The notes under the pieces: model-generated
Told to the model about the DNA's origin: nothing
The model's input: only the letters and a program-made list of their open reading frames with translations
Databases searched by the model: none
Assembly: GCA_020636995.1 (NCBI GenBank)
Contig: JACJWU010000003.1
Coordinates: 248,001-312,000 of the forward strand
From: Actinomycetota bacterium
GTDB taxonomy: Bacteria; Actinomycetota; Actinomycetes; S36-B12; UBA10799
Reading direction: 5' to 3'
DNA: 64,000 nucleotides
Shown: positions 26,401 to 35,466 of the stretch, piece by piece
How the letters are laid out: each line of letters starts with the position of its first letter
How positions within the stretch are numbered: the stretch's first letter is position 1
Program-made: the position numbers and the translations under genes

Positions 26401-27653
26401 CAGTCCACCACCGTGAACAGGACCCCCGGGTTCATCACGTCATGCGGATCCCAGGCCCGCTTGATGGCCCGCATGGCAGCGATCGCGTCCGGCCCGCGGT
26501 CATCGACGACAGCTGTGGTCTTCGCCTGCCCCACCCCGTGCTCCGCGGACACCGCTCCGCCGAAGTCCACGACGGTGGCCAGCACGTCGTCCTCGCCGTG
26601 GTCGAACAGTTCCACGTGCAACGAGCCGTCCGCGACATGGCCGAAGATCGTGCAGGGGTGGGCGGCGAACACGGCCGTGGTGAATTCGTCGAGTCGCTCC
26701 AGCGGTACCGCCACGTCGACCTTCTGCTTCACGCCCATCTGCTGGGCCACTTCCGACTGCGACTCGCGGAAATGCCACAGGCGGGCGCGGTCGGGACCCT
26801 CCGTCGCGACCAGGGCCTCGTCCGGCAGTTCCGCGGTCTCCATGTCGGACTCCAGCAGCAAGGCCCACGGGTGGTCGCCCAGATCCGGTCCACCGGCCTC
26901 GGCCCATGCCCGGCGATCCACGATCTCCGCGGCCTGCAGGCCCGTACCCTGGGCGTGGGCCAGTTCCAGGGCCTGGGCCAGCGAATCGACCCCGAGCACG
27001 GCCACGACGGACTCCTCGGCGGGGTCGTGCAGGCGAACTCGCACGGCTGTGATCACGCCCAGCGTGCCCTCACTACCTGTCAGCAGGCCCACCAGGTCGA
27101 ACCCGGTGTTGTCCTTGGCCAGGCCGTTCATTCTGCTGATGAGGCTGCCGTCGGGCAGCACCGCCTCCAGCCCTTCCACCTGCATGCGGGTCATGCCGTA
27201 CTTGCACACCCGGATCCCACCGGCGTTGGTCGCCACCGTGCCACCGATCGTGGCCGAGTCCCGGGCGGCGAGATCCACTCCGTAGACGAGCCCGTGCTGG
27301 GCGGCCAGGCGCTGCACGTCCCCGAGGGTCACCCCCGCACCCACCACGGCACTGCGCCCCACGACCTCCAGGGGTGTGCGCAACCGGGTGGTGGACAGGA
27401 TGATCACCGGTCGGTCGCCGGCGGCCGGAACGGAACCCCCCACCAGGCCGGTGTTGCCCCCTTGGACGTGGACAGCGCGACCGTTGTCGACGGCCCAGCG
27501 CAAGACGGCGGCCACTTCGTCAGCGGTACCCGGCCGCACCACCGCTTCGCAGGTGCCGGTGAACCGGCCGGTCCAGTCGGTCTCGTAGCCCTGGCGCACA
27601 CCCTCGTCGGTGAGCACCTGCTCCGGCCCCACAACCTCACTGAGTTCGGTCAC
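26400..27653 (-). CDS. FAD-binding oxidase (GlcD/D-lactate dehydrogenase-like)
   Basis: 417 residues from a GTG at 27653 that overlaps the fpg stop as GTGA. The VAO/PCMH FAD-binding domain is present: VVRPGTADEVAAVLRWA, VHVQGGNTGLVGGSVP and ARDSATIGGTVATNAGGIRV, which holds the pyrophosphate-binding loop. The C-terminal FAD-oxidase domain ends in SAEHGVGQAKTTA and MRAIKRAWDPHDVMNPG. Such enzymes oxidise 2-hydroxy acids (D-lactate, glycolate, 2-hydroxyglutarate). Because larB and larC lie nearby, a D-lactate role is tempting but unproven. No Fe-S domain is fused. Confidence 0.9.
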   Translation of the reverse strand: MTELSEVVGPEQVLTDEGVRQGYETDWTGRFTGTCEAVVRPGTADEVAAVLRWAVDNGRAVHVQGGNTGLVGGSVPAAGDRPVIILSTTRLRTPLEVVGRSAVVGAGVTLGDVQRLAAQHGLVYGVDLAARDSATIGGTVATNAGGIRVCKYGMTRMQVEGLEAVLPDGSLISRMNGLAKDNTGFDLVGLLTGSEGTLGVITAVRVRLHDPAEESVVAVLGVDSLAQALELAHAQGTGLQAAEIVDRRAWAEAGGPDLGDHPWALLLESDMETAELPDEALVATEGPDRARLWHFRESQSEVAQQMGVKQKVDVAVPLERLDEFTTAVFAAHPCTIFGHVADGSLHVELFDHGEDDVLATVVDFGGAVSAEHGVGQAKTTAVVDDRGPDAIAAMRAIKRAWDPHDVMNPGVLFTVVD

Positions 27654-28529
27654 TTCAACAACCTCGACATCCTTCGATCCGCCAGCGGCTTGCCACCCGT
27701 CTGGCACGTCGGACAGTACTGGAACGCACTGTCGGCCAGGCGCACCTGGGCGATGGTCGTGACACAGACATCGCACGGTTCACCCGTGCGGTTGTGGACC
27801 CGCAACCCAGCGCGCTTCTCGGCCTTGATCTTGCCGAGGTCGGCGCTCCGGGCGCGTTCGGCAGCCTCGGTGAGGATCTGCCGTATCGCTGTGTGAAGCT
27901 CCGCCACCTGCTGCGGTGTCAGGGAGTCGGCCGGGGCATAGGGGGACAGACGTGCGGCATGCAGGATCTCGTCGCTGTAGGCGTTGCCGATCCCGGCGAT
28001 GACGCCCTGCTCGCGCAGCAGGGTCTTCAGTTGTCGCTTGCCCGCGGCGCCCAGGATGTCGGCGAGTTCCTGCTCGCTCACCGCGAGGGCATCCGGACCG
28101 AGCCGGCCAAGACCGGGCACGGCGTCAAGGTCGCGTACGAGGTACACGGCCAGGCGCTTCTGGGTGCCCGCCTCGGTGATGTCGAGCACGGTGTCACCGT
28201 CGTCGTTTCGCCACGTGAGACGCAACGCGACTGGGCCTTTTCCCCAGGGCGCAGGGGCGCCAACCGTCCCGCCCGCCAGTGGATCCAGCCCGCCCTCGAC
28301 AAGTGCACGACCATCGCGAACGGCTCGCCGCCGGAGTCGGCGAAGTCGAGGATCAGGAACTTCCCCGCCGGCCGGTGCCCAGCAGCGTCGCGTCCCCGAG
28401 CACGTCGATGGGTGGGTCGTAGGTCTTGAGCGCGGAGAGGCTGCCCAGCTCGGCGCGTGCGATCCACTGCCCGGCGAACTGTTCGGCGATGACCTCGCTG
28501 AGGGCTTGCACCTCCGGCAACTCGGGCAT
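27650..28529 (-). pseudogene. Formamidopyrimidine-DNA glycosylase (Fpg/Nei), two frameshifts
   Basis: The gene reads from ATG 28529: MPELPEVQALSEVIAEQ, with the catalytic Pro2 and Glu3, then LGTGRRG. One base is missing in the G run near 28363-28366, after which KFLILDFADSG and VVHLSRAGWIHW continue in a second frame. A second single-base loss near 28236-28244 leads to GPVALRLTW and the remaining intact part (27650-28225), with LREQGVIAGIGNAYSDEIL and the C4 zinc finger CDVC...CPTC near the C-terminus. All functional residues are retained once the two bases are restored, so this may be a sequencing error in an otherwise working base-excision repair gene. Confidence 0.82.
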
Positions 28530-28622
28530 AGTCAGATACTGGCCCGTCGGCGGGCCGCGTCGCCAGTGGTGCTCGCGTGAGCGTGGGGCAGGAGGACCGG
28601 TCGGGGAGGTCATCGCACACCC

Positions 28623-28763
28623 GGTTAGAGATCGCCCTCCGGTTAGGGATCGGCATCTTGGTTAGAGATCGGCATCTTGGTTAGACATACGGCACTCCGG
28701 TTAGCCCCATACGGCCGTGGGACTCTCACCAACCTGCCGCCGACTAACCAACATGCCGATCTC
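28623..28763. repeat. Tandem GGTTAG repeat array with an inverted copy
   Basis: Five units beginning GGTTAG start at 28623, 28641, 28660, 28679 and 28699, a period of 18-20 nt. The consensus is close to GGTTAGAGATCGGCATCTT, and units 2 and 3 are the closest match. A reverse-complement copy, CTAACCAACATGCCGATCTCT, lies at about 28743-28763. The array fills the divergent gap between fpg and the S8 protease gene, so it is more likely a regulatory or REP-type element than a terminator. There are no spacers of CRISPR length. The rest of the 28530-28918 gap shows only the promoter noted separately. Confidence 0.75.
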
Positions 28764-28891
28764 TCACTGTTCTCACCAGAATGGACGCCAATCCGTGACT
28801 GCGGCCTTCTGCGGGCACGAGAGCCCCGGGTTTGCCGCCGTCCCCGACCGGGCACAACAGCACCGGAACCGCACATCAGGTTGCAACGTCC

Positions 28892-28912
28892 TATGGTGAG
28901 TAACGAGGAAGG
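28892..28912 (+). promoter_or_regulatory. Promoter -10 and SD of the S8 protease gene
   Basis: TATGGT (28892-28897) as a -10 and GAGGAAGG (28905-28912) as a Shine-Dalgarno site 6 nt before GTG 28919. Either the transcript start lies close to the SD or another upstream promoter is used. Confidence 0.4.
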
Positions 28913-28918
28913 TGAACA

Positions 28919-30877
28919 GTGACTCGACGCCCGTTCGCCGCCGGCTTCGTCGCCGCGGCCATGCTGCTCGTGCCGCTGTCGCCTGCCCTGGCCACCGATG
29001 AAACGCCGGCCCCAGTGCCGGATGTGACGGTGGAGCCTGAGGTCCCGACCCTCGGAGCGGACCTGCCGACGGTGGAGGAACCCACAACCGCTGAGGTCTC
29101 CGCGGTCGTCAAGACCGAGGACGGCGCGGTCGAGGTCGCCACAGCACCCGACGCGGCGACGCTGGCCGCCGAGACCGCCGACGACACAGTGCTGGCTGTC
29201 GACACCCCCCCGTGACAGCTACGCCATGGCCCTGCCCGCACAGGACAAGGGCCGCGACCTGCAGTGGGGCCTGAGCCGCCTGCAGGCCGAGGATCTCTGG
29301 CAGCGCTCCACCGGGGCGGGTATCACCGTGGCGATCCTCGACACCGGGTGAAGTCCTCCCACCCCTGACCTCAAGGGCCGGGTCGCCATATACAACGCGA
29401 TCACGGGCAAAGCCGGTGCTCGCAAGGACAACAACGGCCACGGCACGTTCCTGGCGGGCATGATCGCCGGGAAGACGAACGGCACCGGCGTCGCTGGACT
29501 TGCGCCGAACGCCAGGATCCTGCCCGTGAAGGTGCTGGACGGGAGGGCGTGGGGGACTCCTCCGACATCGCGCGGGGAATCATCTGGGCCACTGACAACG
29601 GTGCGGACGTGATCAACATGTCCTTCGGCGCCGACTCCACCAACCGGGTCGAGGCCGAGGCCATTGATTACGCCCGCGGCGCCGGCGTGACCTTGATCGC
29701 GGCCGCGGGCAACGAGGGCGCGCGGCTGACCATGTACCCGGCCGGCTACCCGGGCGTGCTCGGTGTGGGCGCGACCGACTTCGACAACAAGCGGGCGTCG
29801 TTCTCCAACCGGGGCCCGCACGTCGACGTCGTCGCACCGGGTCAGGGAATCCTGTCCACGTACACCAAGAAGCCGTGCTTCTGGACGTCCGGCACGTCGA
29901 TGTCGACCGCCTACACGAGCGCCGTCGCCGCACTGGCCATGAGCTATTCACCGGGCGCCGGGGCGAACCGCTGATCCAGCAGATCACCACCACGGCACGC
30001 GACATCGGCGCGACTGGCTCGGACGCCGACACCGGTGCCGGCATCATCGATCCGGCCGCGCTGCTCGAGCAGCTCGGGGCGGGCTGGCACCCGGCATGCC
30101 CCGCGACATCGCGGCGGTCGGCACGCCTGAGGGCACCGCACGGCTGACGTTCACCCCGCCGGCCGGGACCAACTACTACGTGCAGTTCAAGAAGGGCACC
30201 AAGGCCCCGGTCGGTGCCTACGGCGGCACCCGCGTGGCCGAGGGCGCTGGGCGTGGCAGCCGGTCACGGTGGACGTGCCGGGGATGAACCCGAAGAAGGC
30301 GTACGCGTTCTCCGTGTTCACGCAGGGGCCAACGGGCCAGTCCAAGGCGATCGCGACTGTGCGGCCGCTGAAGTGGACGCTGACCAAGTCCAAGACGGTT
30401 CCCCGCAACAGCCGGCAGAAGGTCACAGGGCTTGCGCCTTCCGACCTTCGGGTACATCGGCGGCTGGCCCCTGCAACTGACGTCCCAACAGGGCGGCAGG
30501 GCACAGAAGGTGCGTAAGTTCATCCCGAGTTCGGATGGTCCGGATTCCTTCATGGTGCGTGACCTGCGGTGGTCGTTCCACTATCAGTTCACGCTGCTCG
30601 CGCCTGGTTTCTGGAACGCCGCGAGCCCCACGGAATCGCAGTGGATCGACACCAGCGTGACCGCCAAGCGCAGCGGCCGGATCTCTGGCCGGGTCAGCCC
30701 CAGCAAGGCAGTCAGTGAAGTGCAGTTGCAGCGCAAGGCGGGCAAGGGCTGGAAGACCATCGACACTACGAAGACCTCGCGCAGCGGGAAGTTCTCCTTC
30801 CCGGGCAAGGCGGGGAACCTGCGGGTGTACGCACCAGCGGATCTCTGGCACGGGCCGGCCGCCCCCGCGAACTGTAG
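28919..30877 (+). pseudogene. Secreted S8 (subtilisin-like) serine protease, multiple frameshifts
   Basis: The reconstructed product starts with a signal peptide (AAAMLLVPLSPALA) and a Pro/Thr/Val-rich segment. It then has a subtilase catalytic domain: Asp in ITVAILDTG (near 29335), His in NNGHGTFLAGM (near 29440), Asn in AAAGNEG (near 29705) and Ser in TSGTSMSTAY (near 29895). All four catalytic or oxyanion residues survive. After it come fibronectin-III-like and beta-rich repeats (TARLTFTPPAGTNYYVQF, VSEVQLQRKAGKGW). The frame changes near 29207, 29347, 29363, 29542, 29968, 30090, 30250, 30438 and 30840, mostly at C or G runs. It ends at TAG 30875-30877, giving a tail like RAGRPREL. Confidence 0.8.
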
Positions 30878-30888
30878 GCTCGGGGTTC

Positions 30889-31238
30889 GTGAGCGAACCT
30901 CTGCAGGATCTGCTGCCCGGCCGAACCGGATTGATGGTGCGGCTGCTGGCGCAGCCGGGCGGCGCCCAGCCCTGCTCGATGCTCTGCACCGCTACGCCGA
31001 CGAACTCGCCGATGCCGAGCCGCAGACCGAGGCCTTCGTCATGTGCCTGGACCCGCAGGAGCAGAACGCCGTCTGGCTGTTCGAATGGTTCAGCGGGCTC
31101 GACGGCCAGGACCAGCACCGGGCGTCAGCGCCGTTCAGCGGACTGATCGCAGAACTGTCCGAGGTTCTCGGGGAGGAGCCGCAGGTGCTGCCCCTGGAGC
31201 CGTTGCGGATGCACATCAATTACCGGCCGCAGGCCTGA
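30889..31238 (+). pseudogene. Small ABM-like (antibiotic biosynthesis monooxygenase fold) protein, one frameshift
   Basis: From GTG 30889 (TAGGCT -10 at 30875-30880, 8 nt upstream) the product reads SEPLQDLLPGRTGLMVRLLAQ. One base is lost near 30965-30970 (a GCGCC run), after which it continues LLDALHRYADELADAEPQTE, VMCLDPQEQNAVWLFEWF and HRASAPFSGLIAELSEVL. Length (about 115 residues) and the layout, a beta strand, a helix, then a strand ending in W-F-E-W and H..S..F, match the dimeric alpha-beta-barrel ABM family, which includes quinol monooxygenases. The assignment rests on pattern, not on a diagnostic motif. Confidence 0.6.
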
Positions 31239-31240
31239 GG

Positions 31241-31246
31241 TACCCT
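31241..31246 (+). promoter_or_regulatory. -10 TACCCT upstream of tRNA-Leu
   Basis: TACCCT lies 9 nt before the first base of the tRNA, immediately after the stop of the ABM-like gene. No convincing -35 is seen. Confidence 0.4.
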
Positions 31247-31255
31247 TTGAGGGGC

Positions 31256-31342
31256 GCGCGGGTGGCGGAATAGGCAGACGCGCACGGTTCAGGTCCGTGT
31301 GCCCGCAAGGGCGTGGGGGGTTCAACTCCCCCTCGCGCACCA
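31256..31342 (+). tRNA. tRNA-Leu (anticodon CAG)
   Basis: An 87-nt cloverleaf. The acceptor stem GCGCGGG (31256-31262) pairs with CTCGCGC (31332-31338, one G-U pair). It has a discriminator A and an encoded CCA (31340-31342). The D-arm contains TGGCGGAATAGGCAGAC, typical of tRNA-Leu. The anticodon stem CACGG/CCGTG encloses the loop TTCAGGT with anticodon CAG at 31290-31292. A long class II variable arm (TGCCCGCAAGGGCG) and the T-arm GGGGG-TTCAACT-CCCCC follow. It decodes CTG, the most used Leu codon in this GC-rich genome. It lies intact inside the frameshift-rich patch. Confidence 0.97.
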
Positions 31343-31351
31343 CTCACGGAG

Positions 31352-31380
31352 GCCTCCCCACACGGGAGGCTTTCGCGTTT
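31352..31380 (+). terminator. Rho-independent-like terminator after tRNA-Leu
   Basis: GCCTCCC (31352-31358) and GGGAGGC (31364-31370) form a 7-bp stem with a 5-nt loop, followed by TTTCGCGTTT. It starts 10 nt after the tRNA 3' end. Confidence 0.85.
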
Positions 31381-31506
31381 CTGGGGTTGTTTCGGTGCCG
31401 ATCTCACCCTTCGTGACCACATCCATCGTGCTTCCCGCATCCCCGGCGACCGGCCCTCGTCCGCCGCTACCTTGTACGTCGGATGCACACGAAGGAGGTG
31501 ACCACG

Positions 31507-32070
31507 ATGCTCACTGTCGCCACCGCCAGCGAGGGTCTCGGAGATCGCCGAGTTGGTAGGCATGATCGTCGCCCTGGTACTGATGGCTGCTCTGCTCGTT
31601 GTGGACCTGAACTACATCCGTCGCAGCCGGAAACTGGCCAAGGAACTCGGCTTGCCGCAGGGGCAGTGGCTGCGGCCGGTCAAGACCCTGCTGTTCGACC
31701 CGACCATTGAAGTCCTGGTGGTCGGGTGCTGCTGGGCGGCGACATGGTCCAGAACTGGCAGCACCTCGTGGTGGCCCTCATCGGCGCGGTCATAGGGCTG
31801 TTCATCGGTCACTACCGCTACCGCATCCAGTACGTGAAGGCACTTCCCGAGTACACGTCGATCGTCTTCGTGCGCAGCCGCGCCGAGTACACCGCCCTGG
31901 CCCTACTCGCGTTGGTCAGCATCGCCTCGGAGCAGCACGAGATCCCCGTGGTCGGCGCGCTCACCCCTGCTGATCACGCTGGGCCTGGCCATCGTCGTGT
32001 TCGAATCGATTGCGCGCTCCTGGTTCTCCTACCGCCGCTACACGCAGGACGTGGCCGCGCACGCCGGTGA
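31507..32070 (+). pseudogene. Integral membrane protein of unknown function, about three frameshifts
   Basis: ATG 31507 follows a very strong SD (AAGGAGGTG, 31492-31500) and a TACCTT -10 (31468-31473). The composite product has an N-terminal TM segment (ELVGMIVALVLMAALLVVDL), then RRSRKLAKELGLPQG, a second hydrophobic pair around QNWQHLVVALIGAVIGLFIG, YRIQYVKALPEYTS, VRSRAEYTALALLALVSIAS and a last helix LLITLGLAIVVFESIARSWF. Frame changes fall near 31535, 31729 and 31964. No family is recognised. The 3' end is uncertain: the last frame stays open beyond 32070. Confidence 0.6.
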
Positions 32071-32262
32071 CCGGGGTTCGACACGCGGGTGGCGGCGGTT
32101 CCACCCGCCCTTCGACACAGCGACGGGACGGCGTCCAGTTCCATGGGCATGCCCGCCACCTCGGCAGGAAGGGCCCGCACCACCGCGGCCCCGTATCATC
32201 GAACGAGGGAACCGCCACGACGCACGAGCCGTCGTTATCACGAGAGGCCATGAGGGAGCGTC

Positions 32263-34146
32263 GTGTCCGAAAGCACCGCCGTCCGGTCGCGCTGGCGGCG
32301 ACCGCTGACCTGGGTGCTGCTGGCGATCGGATTGCTGGTCGCGTGGCTGCTGGTCAGCCTGGCTCTGACGGCGTGGCACGCCAAGCAGGCCAACACCGCC
32401 CTGGCGGACATGAAGGCGCAGATCGCCGCCGGTGACACCGCTGCCGCGCAGGTCTCCATCGACAGTGCCCGCGACGACACCGCCGCCATGCAGAGCGCGA
32501 TCACGTCCCTGCCCATCTCGGCGCTGCGCATCGTGCCCTACGTCAACACCAACCTCACGGGGGCCGAGGAGTTCATGAACGCCGCGCAGGAGGTCCTCGA
32601 CGCCGCGGATGTGACGAACCAGCTCTACGCGCGGATGGCCGGGACGAACGGTGGTGGCCCCGCGGTCTTCGAGAACGGCACCATCAGCATCTCCGCCCTG
32701 CAGGAGATCCAGCCGCAGATCGACGAAGTTTCGACGATCCTGGACCAGGCGGATGCGTACCTGCAGGAGGTCCCCCCGACGTCTCCCCGATGCTGCGCGG
32801 CTACGTGGACGAGGCCGCCGAGCAGGTGGCAGGGATCCAGAAGGGGCTGCGGATCTACGACGTGCTCCTGCCCGACCTGCCCACGCTGCTCGGCCAGGAC
32901 GAGCCGGCCTGATACCTGGTGGTGTTCCACAACCCCGGCGAGTTGTACCCGGGCGGCGGGCCTCCCTGAATGCGGCCGTCATCGAGTTCGACAAGGGCGA
33001 GCTCGAGGTGGTCGACAAGGGCGCGGTGAGCAGCCACTTCTTCCCGGCAACCCGAGCGTGCCCTGGAACCCGACCGCGGACGGGCCGTATTACGCCGAGG
33101 AGGGGGCGACCGACGGCTTCGCGTGGTCGAACCTGCACCAGGACTTCCGGGTGGCAGGCGAGGACATGATGCGCTCCTGGGTGGCCAACGGCGGGGCGCC
33201 GGTGGACGGGGTCATCTCCCTGGACCCCGCGGCGCTGCAGGCCGCGGTGGCGGCGACCGGTCCGATCGAGTCCGAACTGTACGGCGAGATCACCGCGGAC
33301 AACCTCGTCAGCAAACTCTTCTACGAGGGGTACAACGAGGACCCCGCGGCGCAAGAGGAGCGGCACAAGATCAACCAGCAACTCATCGATGAGATGTTGA
33401 CGCGCATGCAGGACGGCAACACCGCCCTGACGATCGGCCGTGCCATCTTCTCGACCGCGCCGGGTCAGCACATCCGCATCCGGCTGTCCGACGGCCGGAT
33501 CGAGAAGGCCCTGCGAGAGGCTGAGGCCGACGGCGCCCAGCCCGACCCCGAGCCGGACCGCATCGCCTTCTACACCCAGAACCAGAACGCTTCGAAGGTC
33601 GACATCTTCCAGCAGCGTGAGGTCGTGCACGACGTGTACCTCGAGGACAACGGCGGCGCGACAGTCGTCCAGACCGCGAAGGTGACCAACAACGCCCCCG
33701 CCGAGGGCGGCAGCCCGCTGCGGATCGGCTACACGACCCGGTGGGCGTTCCACTGGAACCTGGTGTTCCTGCCTGAGGACGCCGAGGACGTGAAGCTGGT
33801 GGCCAACCCCGGTGAGATCAAGAAGGACAAGCGGGTGTTCACGGACGTCGACGGGCGGAAGGTGGTGCGGATCGGCCGGTGGATCCCGCCTGGCGAGAGT
33901 AGCTACATCACGGTTTCGTACCGGTTACCGGACGGCACGTTCGGTACGGCAGGGAACCTGGAATACCGTGCAAGCGTCGAACATCAGTTGACGATCAATG
34001 ACGTCGACCTGACGGTGAACGTGTACGGACCGTCTGAACCGCAGCCACTGGAAGGGGACTGGACCGTGGACGGCGACACCGCGACCACACGTTTCCCCGT
34101 GACCCGGCCGACTGTGCTGGCGGTGGGGTTCGGTGACCGAGGATGA
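32263..34146 (+). pseudogene. DUF4012 domain-containing membrane-anchored protein, frameshifts and an in-frame stop
   Basis: GTG 32263 has an SD (GAGGGAG, 32252-32258). The reconstructed protein has one N-terminal TM helix (PLTWVLLAIGLLVAWLLVSL), a helical stalk rich in Ala and Gln, then the DUF4012 core with YLVVFHNPGELYPGGG, SLNAAVIEFDKGELEVVDKG, WNPTADGPYYAEEG and FAWSNLHQDFRVAGEDMM. From 33060 onward the frame is clean. The breaks are a frame change in the C run near 32775, a TGA at 32910-32912 just before YLVVF, and frame changes near 32960 and 33049. DUF4012 proteins are common in actinobacterial surface-polysaccharide loci. Their function is unknown. It overlaps the next gene as ATGA. 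Confidence 0.82.
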
Positions 34147-35442
34147 TCCTGCGCACCCTCGCGGTGGCCGGCCTGGCCACCCTGATCGCCGCCGCACCGG
34201 CACAGGCGAAACCCAAGCCGGTCTCCCCGCCGCCCAAGTCGTCGTGGAGCAAGGTGGATCCCAGCCTGTTCGGGATGCACGTGTCCACGTTGAGTGCGGG
34301 CAAGGACTTCCCCGGCAAGCTCGGCGGCGTGCGCCTGTGGGACACCGGTGTGCGCTGGGACCAGATCGAGAAGCAGCAGGGTCAGTTCGACTGGGACCGG
34401 CTCGACGAGGCGGTCGCCACCGCCGAACGCAGCGGTGCCACCGAGATCATGTACGTGCTCGGATCGACACCCGAGTGGGCTGCGAAGTATGTCCGTCCGG
34501 ACACCTACTACTACGGCGGCGGCACGGCCTCTGAACCGGCGAAGCTGTCGTACTGGCGGGACTGGGTGCGGGCGGTGGCCACGCGCTACAAGGGCCGGAT
34601 CACCAGCTACCAGATCTGGAACGAGGCCAACCTCGCGTCGTTCTACGCCCCCGAGCGTCCGAAGCACTGGAAGCGCATGGCGCTGCTCACCGACATCGCC
34701 GCCGACGAGATCCGGGCGATCGACCGCAAGGCCCAGATCGTCAGCGCGTCCAGCACGGTGATCCAGGGCAAGAAGTTCGCTTCCGAGAGTTTCTTCTTCC
34801 GGTACCTGCGCTCGATCGCCAACCGCAAGGTGAAACTCGACGCCATCAGCGTGCACCTCTACCCGTGGACCACCAAGGGCCCCGGTGGCGGGAACCCCTC
34901 CGACCGGCTGGAGGGCCTCGAGATGGCGCGCACGGTGGTGAACAAGGTCGGCCTGTCGAAGGTCCCCATCTGGGACACCGAGGTCAACTACGGCAACCGC
35001 CGCGACAACGGCCACGACGAGGAGGTCTTCGGACCGAAGGTCGGCTCCGCCTACCTGGCGCGCACGTACATCGACAGCCTTCGCTACGACGTCACCAAGG
35101 TGTTCTGGTACGCGTGGGAGTCGCAGGTCATGGGCATCAGCACCACCGCGCCGGTGTCCGGCAATGTACTGATGCCGGGCACAGCCTTCTTCACCCTGGA
35201 GGACTGGCTGGCCGGGGCCAGGTGGGGGACCTGTTCCGATCAGCGCGTGACCGTGTGCTCGCTGAAGCGGTCGGGCGAGCGCCAGTACGTGCTCTTCGCG
35301 CCGCTGGGCAAGACCCGGACCGTGAAGTTGCCCCGCGCGAAGTTCGACGTCCGCGAGGTGTGCACGCTCGACGGTGAGTGTGAGCGCATCAAGGCCCGGC
35401 AGGTGCGGGTCAAGGCAAGCCCCGGTCCTGCTCGTTCCGTAA
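34143..35442 (+). CDS. Secreted GH-A-clan glycoside hydrolase-like protein, paralogue 1 (3' frameshift)
   Basis: The signal peptide is residues 1-22 (LATLIAAAPAQA). The rest is a (beta/alpha)8-type domain with GVRLWDTGVRWDQIE at the start, the acid/base segment YQIWNEAN (Asn-Glu) and the nucleophile segment WDTEVNYGN. This is the clan GH-A arrangement, closest in feel to GH39. It should cleave or remodel a glycan outside the cell. The open frame runs on to 35708 over the next gene, but an extra C near 35420-35423 seems responsible. Removing it gives ...ASPVLLVP and a TAA at 35440-35442, matching how both paralogues end (TSPIRLS, QPVLLRPA). The ATG overlaps the DUF4012 stop (ATGA). Confidence 0.82.
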
Positions 35443-35466
35443 GTTGCTCGTATGGGAGGCGAACCA

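Noticed and set aside
26400..27653. The FAD oxidase as part of the lactate racemization system because larBC is close
   Set aside because: It is in a different operon on the opposite strand, and the substrate of this oxidase family varies widely.
28623..28763. Possible CRISPR array from the tandem GGTTAG units
   Set aside because: Units are contiguous at 18-20 nt with no unique spacers, one copy is inverted, and no cas genes are nearby.
28919..30877. Programmed frameshifting or stop readthrough in the S8 protease
   Set aside because: There are about nine breaks at ordinary homopolymer runs, and neighbouring genes show the same damage, so sequence error is simpler.
32910..32912. Selenocysteine at the TGA in the DUF4012 gene
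   Set aside because: There is no SECIS-like hairpin and the gene has several nearby frameshifts, so a sequencing error or null mutation is more likely.
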